A DNA stretch of 64,000 nucleotides, from positions 6,388,001 through 6,452,000 of the forward strand of contig OX485804.1 in the NCBI GenBank assembly GCA_950295325.1, read 5' to 3'. Of this stretch, positions 1-11,869 are shown piece by piece (position 1 is the first letter of the stretch; every line of letters starts with the position of its first letter). The notes beneath the pieces were generated by a model. The model was not told the DNA's origin. It did not search any database and saw only the letters and a list, made by a program, of their open reading frames with translations. The DNA is from Polytrichum commune (Eukaryota; Streptophyta; Polytrichopsida; Polytrichales; Polytrichaceae). Made by a program: the position numbers and the translations under genes.

Positions 1-473
1 GGCGCGGAAATCACTCCCACGCGGTCCCCAGTTTCCGCAACATCCGGTGCGCATGGAGCAGCCAGCGGGCCGCCAGGTTGGAATTCCGGCGCACGTGGGG
101 TTGACAGCGGGCCGCCCTGCATGAATTCCGGCGCAAGTGGGGTTGACAACGGTGCCCTAGAAACCACATGGAAGGTCATCGGCGGGTTGGGTGGTGTCAC
201 CTCTGCCACGTGACAACCATCCAAGGTTTCCTTCCCAACGGTGGAGGAAATTGGGGTGGCAATGGGAACCACCACCTCAGTGGCGGAAACCGGCGGGGTC
301 GTGAGCGCCGTGATGTCTTCCACTTGGTCCACCTCTTCCACATGTTGGTTTCCACCTACCGCGGCACCCTGAATTTCCACCACATCCTCTTCTCTCAGTT
401 TGTCGCTTTCCTCTCGCAAGCGCTCCGCTTTCTCCACCTCGCCGAAGTCTCCTCTTTTTCCTCTTTCCCCCAT
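1..473 (-). CDS. Partial gag-like coiled-coil/proline-rich protein, runs off left edge
   Basis: An uninterrupted frame starts at an ATG at 473-471 and stays open for 157 codons to the window edge, so the C-terminus is missing. The first 35 residues are charged and probably coiled-coil (EVEKAERLREESDKLREE). The rest is rich in Pro, Thr, Val and Ala. Near the edge are three imperfect repeats of about 13 residues around GGPLSTPRAPEFQ. GC content is far above the surroundings. The layout (coiled coil, then a low-complexity proline-rich tail) matches the decayed frame at 57-59 kb. I infer a gag-like or accessory protein of a retroelement, but no diagnostic domain is visible and a host gene cannot be excluded. 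Confidence 0.4.
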   Translation of the reverse strand, partial: MGERGKRGDFGEVEKAERLREESDKLREEDVVEIQGAAVGGNQHVEEVDQVEDITALTTPPVSATEVVVPIATPISSTVGKETLDGCHVAEVTPPNPPMTFHVVSRAPLSTPLAPEFMQGGPLSTPRAPEFQPGGPLAAPCAPDVAETGDRVGVISA

Positions 474-499
474 TTCCACTACCCGAAGTGGGATTTCTA

Positions 500-1870
500 A
501 CATAACTTAATTTGGGGTTTTTAACTACTTTAAGGATTTTAATTTTTCTTCTCTCTTCTAAAGAACTAACGTACATTATGCCTACCATTTACTCTACCTA
601 TCCTACTTTCCTACGTCCGTACTACTCTTTTAACCTAACAAAACGGTTAATTGATAAATCCGGAAAACCCGGGCCACGACAGAGATGGTTTGGGGAATTA
701 AGGGCTGCGGTATATGAGGTGTGAAGGGAAGTTAAAAAGGGCAGCAGCAGCAACGGACAGAGGAAGGGTTCGATCCGATCATGAAGCAAGCGGCTAGGAA
801 GGGAGAACCTCAAAATTCCTACACACATTCTGAAATTATTGACTGAGAATCAAGGTATGGTTGTCTGAGGATTGAAGGATGCGGTTCAGTGACCAATGTG
901 GGTAGTAAACGATCTGATTGCCGTGTCCTAAGGCGATTAGGAAGTTGGGCGACATGGATGGATGGTTCGGGAGTGTGAGAAGGGAAGGGCAGGGATGCCT
1001 GAATGAGGCCAAAAGGTGGGCCTTGGGGTTACAGGTTGGGGAATCCAGTTACAAGTCTTCGTTCTGTCGAAGGACTGAAGGCCTATTGACCAGCTACTGC
1101 TCCAAGCAACCAAAGGCGTGAACTCCCCTGGTTTCAGTTCAGCCGGGAGGGACAGTCAGCATATGCGCAAGGTGGCTAGACCGGCAGTCGACCTAGGTCC
1201 AGCTTATGAGCAAAGGGGGTTCAGACCAGCAGTCGACCTGGATTAATGAAAACAGGTTAAAGAAGGGAGGCAGGGGGCAACAAACAAATAGTAAGTAGAG
1301 ATAGATTAGTTAGGCTTAGTCAGTATAGCTAGTTAATAAGCCGGCTGTAAGCATCAGGCTCTCATTAAGCAAGGGTTAATCAAAACACCTTGGGTATATG
1401 CTAACTCACATACCAAGGTTGGGTGAGATTATTTAAGTAGGAAGTAGGGTAGGACTTGTGAGGTGTGGGTTTTGGGTTTCCGTAAGGGTTAGGACCTAGA
1501 GTATTTCTGAATACTTGGGTCTGAATTGGATTGAATAAAAGAAGTGTATTAATGATCCCTAGTGGTGGAGTATTGGGGGTTGTATCCCTTGTCTGAAGTG
1601 GTCAATTGATTACGTGTGAGTCATGGGCTCTCACCCGGATTACGACGCTTAAGGGTGGGGGTTTGTGGCTGACAGCAGCCTCACTAACCACATCCAAAGT
1701 CTTGTTGCCCGGATTTTCCTAGATTGAGTTGTAACCCCCCTCCCATAACGAACAACTAAAAGTCCTATTTTTGTTTAACTAACAAAACCCAGCTTACCTA
1801 GCATAAACTCTCAAGCTTCATCATCCCACTACTACTCTTCTAAGTAAATCTTTTTAACCTACATGTGCGA
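500..1870. other. GC-rich non-coding block, LTR-like signals
   Basis: No convincing reading frame is seen. On the plus strand a TATA-like TTATTTAAGTAGG near 1430 is followed about 100 bases later by an AATAAAAG polyadenylation-like signal near 1535. That order resembles a retroelement LTR. The coding frame at the left edge points the other way, so the orientation is unresolved. No matching second LTR was found in the window. Confidence 0.25.
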
Positions 1871-2040
1871 GGGCACTAGCACCCAAGCCCAAAGTTTAAA
1901 TTGCAATCCAACTCAAAGCCCCACTTTTTTTTATAATTTTAAATACTTGTGTGAAGGAATCAAAGCCTGAGTTTTAATGATTTTAAAGTTTAGGAACATA
2001 TGTGGGCTCAATATTGGGCTCACACCCACCCTCCCCTATA

Positions 2041-2313
2041 ATGCGCCAAGGCCCGTCTCCTGATGCAGGAGAGTTTGGGTCGGGCGACCCAAACCAAGTT
2101 GCAGCGCAGTCTGCCCTTGACCAACATGGGTGTCAAAGAGACACAACCATGTTAGATGTTGAAGGCCTGCAAAGGCCTGATGATACTTCTACTCCTAACC
2201 AAGTCGATGAACCCATGCATGATGCACATGCAAAGATTGGTTTAGGACAAGGGCTTGATACTGAGCCTTTGCAGGAGAAGGTTGTTGACTTCGTTGCAGA
2301 ATGTGGTGTTTAG
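2041..2313 (+). CDS. Short ORF of unknown function
   Basis: An ATG-initiated frame of about 90 codons codes for an acidic, Gln/Asp/Pro-rich peptide (starts MRQGPSPDAGEFGSGDPNQ) with no domain I recognise. Codon use looks more protein-like than its flanks. It lies beside the GC-rich retroelement-like block and may be a fragment of the same element. No promoter or splice context supports expression. Confidence 0.2.
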   Translation: MRQGPSPDAGEFGSGDPNQVAAQSALDQHGCQRDTTMLDVEGLQRPDDTSTPNQVDEPMHDAHAKIGLGQGLDTEPLQEKVVDFVAECGV

Positions 2314-2916
2314 AGTGGAGGGGCAACGGAGACGGTGGAAGCCTCCACGGCATCGAGACATGACCAGGGCGAGGTAATATATTGAGACCTACCAGTTTGG
2401 GTCAATTGACCCTAACTTCCTGGATCATTGTCTTGTTGGCGTGATCGTGTCCCCCTAGCTAGGAGGAACTGCACCTCGATCCCCCCCCCCAACCCCCCAT
2501 GCCCAACACTTGCATACCTTCGTGCCCCCCGTGATCCCTTCATCTCCTTGCACTCGACTACGCTCGATCTTGGAGGCGCACAAGCAATTTTGTAGATGTA
2601 CAATTAGGATAGTGTGAATGGCTTGTTCAATGCGGTTCCCCCCAGGCAAATTTTACATAGAGAATTGTAAAAATAAAAATAGTACTTTTGGTGCCCATAT
2701 GTGTTCAAATGTATCTTGTGAGCTATTATATTGTTATGTTTTTGTTGCCACTAATGGTCCAATTGTTCTTGTGTTTGCACAAAAAATTCGTTGTGCTTGA
2801 AATGGACATAGCATGACATAGCCATCACCGCCTTCTCTCGCTCGTCTTCGCAGGGATCGGAGCATAGCGTCGCAGCTCCCCACCGGTCCTCTCCAAGAAG
2901 CGTGGAGGACATCGCG

Positions 2917-3674
2917 ATGCCCCCCCCTTTTACCCGCACCACCTTTGCCGCCCAAGACCCGGTTCCTAGTGTTAGACCTCAATGGGGTCCTTGTCCAGTG
3001 CGTACATTGTTCTAGGGTCCCCATGGTGCCTTTTTGCAAGCCTGAGGACGCGAACTACGATGGACCCCCCGCGTACATAAAAAACAAGCTAGTGTACCTC
3101 CGGCTGTGGCTTCGGCGTTTCTTGCAGGTCGCCCTATTGAAATGGTGGGTCACCGTGGGTGATTGTGTGAAGCTCCATGAAGTCCGAGAACACCCAGGCA
3201 GTCGTGGAGTTCATCTTCAAGGGATTCCAACCCCCTTGCTTGGTCCTATGACAAGAGTCTTGTAGAATGTTATACACCCCCGACGGCAGGGTTGTCAGGA
3301 AGCCAAACAACTCCGCCGTAAATCAATATCTTAAGGTCTTGAAGCCAATTGTATGGGACCAGCGTCCCACCATGGTCGGTTGTCCCTACGACATTCGCCC
3401 CACCCATGACAACATGCTAATGGTGGACGATAACGCTTCCAAAAACATTTTGAACCTGACCTCCAACTTCATAGTTTGCCCTACGTGAATGGTCGGGAAG
3501 GTCCAAAATTACTTTTTGTTAGACCTCATTAAATACTTTCAAACGCTTGTTGGGAGCGGACTACCCGTGCCCCAGTTCCTTAGTTATAATCCGATAGGCA
3601 ATAGATACATAGATCCAAGGGACTATATGTACAGAGAGTTGTACGCTCACGCGAAATATAATAACCTCATTTGA
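2917..3674 (+). pseudogene. FCP1/SCP-like HAD phosphatase pseudogene
   Basis: Three collinear segments in shifting frames match a plant FCP1/NIF-domain HAD phosphatase. The first carries HAD motif I as FLVLDLNGVLV (from about 2965). The middle reads VVEFIFKGFQPPCLV (about 3198-3245). The last carries GCPYDIRPTHDNMLMVDDN (about 3380-3435), which holds the motif III/IV aspartates, followed by NILNLTSNFIVCPT and a C-terminus ending NLI at 3674. Breaks: a frame change at an 8-C run after the candidate ATG at 2917, frame loss around 3150-3250, an in-frame TGA near 3249, and a TGA at 3486-3488 where the family usually has Trp. No intron boundaries are visible inside the homologous stretch, which would suit a processed copy. 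Homology is recognised from motif order only. Confidence 0.65.
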
Positions 3675-3899
3675 GATACTATATGGTGTGCCATTTGTGT
3701 GATATATGCCTCAAATGTATATCGATTTTCACATGCTCCCTCCCCCCCCCCTCCCTTCCCTTGGGTTTTGTTTGGTTTTATGAGACCGTTTACGATGTTG
3801 CGTCCACCATCGACTACTCCAAGGAGCCTCTTGATGCCGGCGTCGTCGATAGCCCCCACCCAAGAAAATCTTCCAACAATCTCCACTAAAGATTCAATG

Positions 3900-5760
3900 T
3901 GGGTATAGTCATGTTCTGACCGTACTTTAGTCATTCTATAATTTGTTGTTCCCTGTTCCAGCTCGTTCGTGTGTCTGTAGGATTGATCCACCGGAGAGTC
4001 ACTCTGAACTCTGTAATATCATGCTTCCAGCAACCGAAGTGCATGTGATATGAAGGAGTTTTTTAGTGTGGCATGTGACATAATAGAGCAACACAAAGTT
4101 AATGTTGGAATAATGACAACGTGTTGCGTGCAAGTGTGTGGTTTGAATTTTTTGGTGGTTTTTTCAATGTCAAAATACGTGATATATGGGACGGACATGT
4201 GATAACAAGGAGTGAGATTTAAACTTAGAACATCCGTTCCCTAGGTTTTGGGATATAAGAGAAGGAGTGACATTATTAAGGTTCATAGTAGAGAGTTTAA
4301 AGTGTATTTCAAGGATATTTGTGAGGTGTTATCATGTGGTTGTCTTTGTTTGACAATCCTACCTTTTCTCTTTTTGTATCCAAATCTCGACAAACCACAT
4401 TCCTTGTAATCTTTACATTTAGCTTTAATGACCCACAATCTCTACACTTGATAATCTACGGAACCGACAAACATTCTTATTGTGCAACCTTATGAACCCT
4501 GAAGCACATGCTTTCACAGTTGACAAAATGGCATATTCAATCAAAACCATTTAAATCCAACTAGAAGAAGATTCCAATGCATGTTACATATTTCACCTTC
4601 ACCTTTTGATGTATATTTTTGGTACTACCTTTCATTTTATTTCAAACATAGATGTGTACTATAGGCATCAATGCCGAGTGGTCAAGAGTAAACAACCCTC
4701 TCGACATTAGTTGAAAGGCCCAAACTCCAATTTCCGTCATCCTATCCCTATCACTCCATGCATGGGAAGTACAAAGTAAGTTGCATCATGTAAATTTCTT
4801 GAGATGACGAGTTGATGTTCTTGGAACTGCGGGGATTTCGTTTCCCTATACTTGCCGTCTTGGGTATAGTAAATACTTCACCCTAATAATTTATTGCCCA
4901 TTCGTCTCGAAGTCACATGTGACCTTGATCTAGATGTTAGGTTGGTTTGAAATAGTGATCCTTGGGCTCTGCATAGTAATCACTGATTTCATCCTCCCAA
5001 TTGGTGGCTGTTGTGGAGTTTTACCTGAACGTAGATGGGTGTCATGTGCAATTCTCACCCCCGTTTTCTGGTTGTGGTGAGGCTAATTAATTAGAGCAAA
5101 TATGCATTATTAATAGTAATACAGAAGTATGTTGCTGGGTCATTTGACCAAGCCTGTTACATTGTGGACTAAATTAGTTTGCTCACATACGTATATATGA
5201 GACTTTGTCCATGGAAGAAGAGACTTTGTGGTGAATCGAGGGCAGCTTCAAATTTCTTACCCGAGTCCTGACAGGGATGGAGTTTGAGGTGCAATGCAAG
5301 GTTGCCACATGGCAGTCGTCCAGAAGAATGAAGACATCATGAAAGTAACCAAAGCACGTTAAAACATGGGAAGTGAGGGCTGTGAAGACTTGTGGCAACT
5401 GCACTTTAAGAAGCGACTAAAACTTGCAACAACTAACAACGTACACAGTGCTTTTGTTGCACCACTATTGTGTGAGTCTGCATGGGTTGACTCTTTCAAA
5501 CCAGTCCAACCTGTGTCCGGGAAGAACTGGCGGTTAGTTACAGAGGAACCGGTTGAGTTTGAAAGATAACCTGTTGAAGTTGGAGACTTCAGGAGAAAAA
5601 CCAGATCATTTAAGAGGAATCTATGGAATATACCTCAAATGAATAAAGCAAAGTCGGAAGATGTCAACATGTAATCAATTGTATTTAGAATCACTAGAAA
5701 CTTCCCAGGCACAAACTCAAACTCTCCATTGTCATCTCCAGCCTCACTCTTGAGAGGCTT
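3900..5760. repeat. Dispersed repeat family A, copy 1
   Basis: Segments here recur in diverged form at 16.1-17.5 kb, 19.8-20.4 kb and 39.0-39.2 kb. Examples: the block at 4077-4290 matches 17037-17240, AACAACCCTCTC with its flanks at 4690 matches 17000, and GGCTGTGAAGACTTGTG near 5375 matches about 19915. No intact protein is encoded. It is most likely an old non-autonomous or badly decayed transposon. Ends are not defined. Confidence 0.5.
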
Positions 5761-6959
5761 TTTAAGTCCAGTACTCCACGTCATAAGGATCATGAAATGG
5801 TGTGGCATTGCATGTTAGATAATTGTTAGCCAACAGTCAAGATAGCTCTAACAAAATATGCTAGACATTCACATTGAAATTTTCACAGTTTTTCCACACC
5901 TGCAAAATACACTTATTACGTTGTTTCCCAGCACCTAGCGCTTGGGGATAAAATTTATGTGGGTCACATTAAATTCCAACCCATATGAATTCTCCATCCA
6001 CATTAATTAGACAAAACAATGTATTTTTGGGGGATCAAGTTTGGTACACATGAACCAACTAGGTTTCGTACCAGTTGGGAATTATGTTGCCAAGTTCCAA
6101 CTTAGATCTCTTACATGAAAGGGATGAAACCAACCCTTAACCACATAAAACTCTTCAAAAGCTAAGGCCTTCTTGTGGCCATGACTAATCTGTACTGCAT
6201 ATTGAACCTGGTTTAAAGAATTTAGAAGTATATGATCACAATTTGCTACAAAGGAATGTGATATCAAGCAAAGATAGCTATCAACTAATGGTACTTATTT
6301 TTATCACTTTTATCGATGGTACTTGATTTTGTGAATGCATTGAATAATTTTTTGGACCTATATTGATGTTATATTGGAAGTTGTCTAAGAAATATAAAAT
6401 GTCAACATAGTGGTGTATAAAACCATTAGCCATCACATGTCATATATGTATTGTGTGATAATAAGCTATAGTTGTGCTAATGGTAGATTATTGTTGTTTA
6501 TCACTTAGGGGACAAGGTGACTAATCTAATAATAAAATTGATGTGGATTTAATTAGGTAAACTAACCACTTGAGTAGTCTACTAGGCCAATTGATATGCT
6601 AGTGTGGAGCATTTGTTTTGATTAAATATTTATCCAGTTTGGGATAAGAATAAACCCTAATCCGATCTGATGAATGAGATAATCACCTACATGACGGATG
6701 TGAGTTTGTGACAAACAAGATGATAAATATAACCCTCATAAGTGTTTTTTGGGCCTAAGCCTATATCAATGCTTAAAGGTGATGGAATGGATGTGGATGA
6801 GTACAAGAGTATAGACCACCAATTCCTACAACATGCCCATATATCAAGGCCCAAGGTTGGGAAAAAACATGCACTCCAAGATGGATACAATATTTCTAGA
6901 ATCAACAATCCATGTTCAAGCAACATACTTTCTCCTTGAAGCATGAAGTTGATTAAACC
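5761..6959. other. AT-rich interval without recognised gene
   Basis: Only short shadow frames occur. The part near 5950-6020 contains CACATTAATTAGACAAAAC, resembling one end of the small MITE family described at 20.0 kb. Nothing else was identified. Confidence 0.3.
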
Positions 6960-7590
6960 AAATTCTTAATAACTTTGTAGTCTCAACACCAAAACAATTT
7001 TTGGGCATATTTTTAGAATTATGGAAAATATTCTAGAGACACTACAAGTGTCATTTGAACATCATTTGTAAACAATTAAATAAGTTTGGGACCAAATTTA
7101 AAATGCCTAAAATCTTGATATTCATGATCTTGGCATCGACAAAACAAATTTTCATTTTCGTGGACGTATTTTGTAAGCCCTTGGAAGCATTTTAAGCGTG
7201 ACCCTGAGGTCATTTACAAACCACATGAGAAAGTCGAACAAACTTTCACACCAACCTAAAATGCCATGTTTTTGGTATTTTTAGTCTCGACACTGACATA
7301 ACAACTTTTCATTTCTTGGCAACTTCCAAAAACCTAGGGAGGAGTTGTTGGGCTCACTTGGAGACCACTTGAAAAAATTGAAATCTAGTTTTAACAAACT
7401 TGTTTTGTAGATTTGTAGTTTTGGGACCAAGACAACAAAATCCCAATTTTCAAACACCTTTCGGAAACCTTGGGACGCGTTGTCGGTGTCATTTGTAGAC
7501 CACTTGAAGCAAATAAACTTTTGTAACTTTAACCAACTTCACCAACTTCACAATGCCCAAAATCTTGACATTGAAATTTGAAACATCTGT
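6960..7590. repeat. Degenerate tandem array, about 150-bp units
   Basis: About four diverged units recur with a spacing of 140-160 bases. Each contains a version of GTCATTTGTAGACCACTTGA (near 7045, 7208, 7348 and 7485), then a run resembling AAAATGCC-AAATCTTG, then a segment resembling TTTTCATTTTCG. The units look satellite-like and non-coding. Confidence 0.55.
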
Positions 7591-8022
7591 AGCTACATGA
7601 GAAACCAAAGATTAAGCCATGTAAAAACATATGCAAATAAAAATGAAATTTGTAGCCAACAAATTAAAAGATCATCTCATATATAAACTATGTTTTAATA
7701 AGCTTATCAAGTATGGTAACTCAACTTAGTTTAATGTTCAGTACTCAAACCCTCCTTGCGGTTGTGTGGTGGCACTTTGGACACCTCAAAGAAGTTGCCC
7801 ATGCATCTCTCTATTTTGGATCCTATAGTCTTGAACTTCTTTAGACAATAAAACAAAGTGTTCCATTTGAAACAAAATAGGACCAAAATAGGAACAAAAC
7901 CAACAACGAAACACTTGCAACAACCCAATGATAAGAGAAGTGACAACATATATTTATAAATACGGTCTACTTGGTGTAGACCTTACATCTTCCCATCAAG
8001 TCAAGATCTCATGACTTCGTAC

Positions 8023-8048
8023 ATATATATATATATATATATATATAT
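8023..8048. repeat. (AT)n microsatellite
   Basis: About 13 uninterrupted AT dinucleotides, about 150 bases beyond the stop codon of the thaumatin-like gene. Confidence 0.95.
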
Positions 8049-8201
8049 TACATCACCAAGGATGATTATATATTATAGTATAGCTAGTTTCTCATGAAGC
8101 AAGCAACTGCAGACATTTCCCACGTACTAGCTCCATTAACCATTGCATGGCTGTGTGGGGGCTATGTCGAAGCCGCTCATCATATCTAGCCTTTGCTTGA
8201 T

Positions 8202-10534
8202 TCAAGGGCAGAATGTGACTTGGTAATTGCTGGTCGTGGGGCACCCATACACATGGTTGGCGTTGTCGGTGGAGTAAGAATACGCGTCGGGGCACGCAGA
8301 GGCAAATTTCTCGGTGCCGGAAGTTGCAACAGTTCCTGTGCCGTCAGTGTTGTAGCAACCGTCTCCCGGGGCACCGGTGAGCGTGTTGGGTGACGTGCAG
8401 AAGGAGTTGAGGTCGCTGATGGAGCAGGTGGGGTTAGTGCATGTGGTTCCGCTTGGGTTCACACCGCCGGCAATCGATGTCACACTGATCTCCATGCCGA
8501 GGTTGTATGCATTCTGTGGAATTTGCGCAATTGAAACTTCCAAATGATTAGCTTTTCCACGGGAGGATCACATAATCTGCACTAAACCATGCAAGTTACC
8601 AGAACATGCATGTTTCTAGCCTAGTGTGTATATATGTGTATCCAGCACAGATTACTTCGTAGTTCACTTAGGTATATCTTCAAGTTATGATGAATTGTAT
8701 ATGTATAACCAATTGACTGTTCACCCATCTACAAGCCCGGCTGATTCTACAAGCGATGACGAGGTTGTTTGCATTCTGCAGTGTTCGTGGAAAGTCTATT
8801 TGGTTGGCTCTTCCTGGGGACGACACAATTAGAACTCAATCATAGCTACGATTACACGGAATTCGGAACTCACACATCCAGCCCAGATGGACATATGATG
8901 AATATCTCTCACGATCGTGAATTGTTTAAGGCCTACAATAGAGAAGAGAATGGGCAACAAGCTCCAGTAACATCAACCGCAACCCGGTGTTATGATGGGA
9001 ATGCTCTCGGCATGGATAGATAATGCATTTCCATCATTTCCACGTGTATCGGCCTCCTGGGAGGATGTGACTCGAGTACAATGAGAAATTAAGAGATCTC
9101 TCAATCAAAACAGCAGAAAGAAACCATCACTCATGTCGGTTGTTCGACACGTCAACATTATAGTATACATGTTTGGACATCTTACCACGTTGCTGATGTC
9201 ATAGTAATCCTCGTTATTAGAGTTGATGGTGAACTCCGCGAGATTTGCCTGAGGCTTGGCATTGTTCCCGGTTGTGGTTCCCGATCCCTCTTTGGCTGGG
9301 TACGCCCAGATTACACCTCCGGTCCAAGTAGAGCCCACATCAAGGGAATACGAGCCTCCGTTGGCACTTAGATTGTCGAAGCACGCCAATGCGCCACTGC
9401 TATCCGTCTTGCACGCATTCAAGTTCTCGGAGCACGAATTCACAATGTTGATCGTAGTAGCTGCACAATATTATATATAAGGCAAGCGATATCTTGAATT
9501 AATAGGTACCTTAAGGCTAATGTTAATCAACTTATCAATTGTGCAATATCTTCACGTCTACCATGCCAGTGACTCATGTGAAGGATGATCATCAAGACTT
9601 GTTCGATGCTTCTGACATCGAGGATTTCCATTGGATCATATATGATGCAAAAACTATCATTAACTTTTGACATCAAATCATGGGACACTCTCTGCTATAA
9701 AATAATATACCATGCCAGTGACTCATGTGAAGGATAATCATCAAGACTTGTTCGATGCTTCTGACATCGAGGATTTCCATTGGATCATGTATGATGCAAA
9801 AACTACCATTAACTTTTGACATCAAATCATGGGACACTCTCTGCTATAAAATAATATATGGACGCCACTCTATATAACAGAACATATCAATTTTAACGCC
9901 ACAATAAGTCAATTAGACAATGTCATACACGTGTAAGTCAAAACCAATACAACATCGCAGTCTAATTAATTTCAAATGACTCAAATCCAGTGTTAGACCC
10001 ATAACCATTTGGTGCATAAGGTGGAAATCTGGTATTGGGGAAGAGGACGCCTTCTACTTAGCATGACCCTCTCCTTCCCTCAATCCAAGTTGTGGATCTA
10101 CATGATCGAAGTGTCTAGAGAAGAGGGCTCCAAAATGGGTATGTACAGTAATCCCTCTCGACCCTTCCGGACCTCGAAGATTAATTAGTCGATAACCATT
10201 TGACACACGAAATGGCGTTCCGGGATTGGGAAATAGGATTAACTTCCCCATAATGCAACCTCGCCCTCCCCCATATATCTTCAACCTCGATCATCGATCT
10301 CCAAAGTTAGAGGGCCTAGATCTGGTTGTGGTCCGGACATTATCCAAAGGGGAGGACGCCAAAGCAGTTATGTCCATTAACCCCGCTCAAGCCTCCCCTA
10401 ACGTGTAACCAAGGGCTTCCAAAATTGGGTAGAAGTAACAAACCATGAATAGAGGCAGCCATCACCAACGCCATTACAGCCCCCGCCTGCAAGCGCAGGA
10501 GGGCAGCGGTTCTCTCAGAACGTGCCATCGCCAT
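8202..10534 (-). CDS. Thaumatin-like protein, secreted, 10-cysteine type
   Basis: Three exons: 10534-10444, 9460-9186 and 8513-8202 (stop). Introns are GT-AG and the phases close (31st codon split G|CT; second junction in phase 0), giving 225 residues. Residues 1-31 form a signal peptide (MAMARSERTAALL, then a hydrophobic core ending ASIHA). The mature part starts TTINIVNSC. Family landmarks are GGSYSLDVGSTWTGG, QANLAEFTIN, YYDIS, CPDAYSYSTDNA and the C-terminal NYQVTFCP. I count 10 cysteines in the mature part, which fits the short TLP class rather than the 16-cysteine class. These proteins are usually secreted to the apoplast and linked to defence or stress. The start is the first ATG after the TATA box; an upstream TTG in the same frame is unlikely to be used. 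Exon limits are inferred from splice consensus and family length. Confidence 0.88.
8514..9185 (-). other. Intron 2 of the TLP gene with a duplicated exon-3 start
   Basis: The donor GTGGTAAG lies at 9186/9185 and the acceptor CCACAG at 8514. Inside, at 8785-8765, lies a near copy of the exon-3 boundary (CTGCAG then AATGCAAACAACCTCGTC, against the true AATGCATACAACCTCGGC). It loses similarity after about 20 bases and its frame soon stops, so it looks like a partial duplication or cryptic acceptor. Confidence 0.5.
9560..9857. repeat. Direct tandem duplication, 2 x 149 bp, in TLP intron 1
   Basis: Two adjacent 149-base units start at 9560 and 9709 and differ at only a few positions. On the plus strand each unit carries a 35-codon ATG frame of protein-like composition (containing DLFDASDIEDFHWI), ending in TGA. 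The frame is antisense to the TLP gene. Confidence 0.85.
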
Positions 10535-10670
10535 CTTCAACCTTTGAAAGAGCACTAGATTTAACCGAGTGATTTGCAAACTCCTCTTGATATCAGAGTC
10601 GCGTGGTAAACTTATGAATGCACAAATGATCTACTTGAAATGGTTGTGCAGAACATACAGGATGTGAGGA

Positions 10671-10679
10671 CTATTTATA
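10671..10679 (-). promoter_or_regulatory. TATA box of the thaumatin-like gene
   Basis: The minus strand reads GTATAAATAG, a good plant TATA match, 137 bases upstream of the ATG at 10534. No ATG lies between about 30 bases downstream of the box and the start codon, which supports both calls. Confidence 0.65.
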
Positions 10680-10763
10680 CTCTTAGCAGCTGCAAGGCCC
10701 CAACTTAGAGATTACGTCACCAAACTTGTGAATCACCACAGTTTACTTCACAAGAGTAAGCTA

Positions 10764-10835
10764 CCGTAGTAGTCTAGTGGTACAGCAGCAGCTGTACGCA
10801 ACCCGTGGCTGAATCTCGAGAACAATTCTACTGTA
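10764..10835 (+). other. tRNA-like / SINE-like relic
   Basis: The stretch contains GTAGTCTAGTGGTAC, like a pol III A box and D arm, and about 40 bases later CGTGGCTGAATCTCG, like a weak B box and T arm. Acceptor and anticodon stems do not pair convincingly, so a functional tRNA is unlikely. A tRNA-derived SINE remnant just upstream of the TLP promoter is possible. Confidence 0.2.
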
Positions 10836-10839
10836 TTCA

Positions 10840-11869
10840 ACTATTCTCTACCAGATCAGACAAATGAATGACTGGGATGTGGACAGGCTTAAAAGGTTTG
10901 GAGAGAAGTCAAAATCTCTTTGGGAAAATTGCAGACACATGTCGTTGAAATCTGTGCGTAGAGTGGCACGGCAACTTACAGATGGGAAACTTGCGGTACG
11001 TAGCATGCCCAATGTGGACCGTTGTCAAACTCCGTGTAGGAAGAACTAACTTGAATCTTACAGAGACTTGAGGTGACAAGCGCATTGACCAAGGCCATAT
11101 TACAGAATAGCCAATATTGGACTAACATGTATACATCAATGTCTTCCCGAAATCATGCCATGGTAATCGGATATGTTGCCAAACTCAATTGAACAAGGTG
11201 CAAGCATGGTGCACTGGACCCAAAACGTGTTACAGTGTACTAAAACCATAAATTTTTGGGTCAAACGAGTAAAACTAGTAGCAAACCCGGGTACCCAACT
11301 CCTATATTATGCACTAGGGCCATCAGATTAAAACCAGCTTACATGATGGCTTTTGTAAGAATTATGTCAAATTATAAAAAAATAAAAGGACCAAAAAGTT
11401 GGATACAGACCAAATTAATTAAAATGACATGTAGAAAAAGTTGGGTTGCCTGTTTATTTACTATTTAAAAACTGCATAACGTATATAAAGAACTGAAATA
11501 CTTATGTTTTAATCTATGCCTATGCATAATTTTAAAAGACCTACAAGAGCAGTTGCCTTCAATTAAAATTAAAAATCATTGACAATGTTTTATCTATAAT
11601 AAAATATAATTTTTTAATTAAAAAGCCCAAAAAGTTGGGTAGTTTGACCTATGGTACCTGTATTAAGAAAACTCATATACTTAGGTTTTTAATGCAATTA
11701 TATGCTTCAGGGAATATTCATTTCCTATATATAATTACATATTTGGATTCCCCCTTAGAAGGGCTTCAAGATTTTTCTACATTCAAACAAATTATATCAT
11801 TTGAGATTGGAATAAAATGCATTATAAGTGATTATTATGAGGGCCATATAATACATAAGTAATAAGTTG
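10840..11869. other. AT-rich interval without recognised gene
   Basis: Short frames only. A basic 61-codon frame at 10864-11049 (MNDWDVDRLKRFGEKS) has no recognisable family. Nothing else can be supported. Confidence 0.25.

Noticed and set aside
10764-10835. Functional tRNA gene
   Set aside because: A and B box resemblance is present, but the acceptor and anticodon stems do not pair, so it is kept only as a low-confidence relic.
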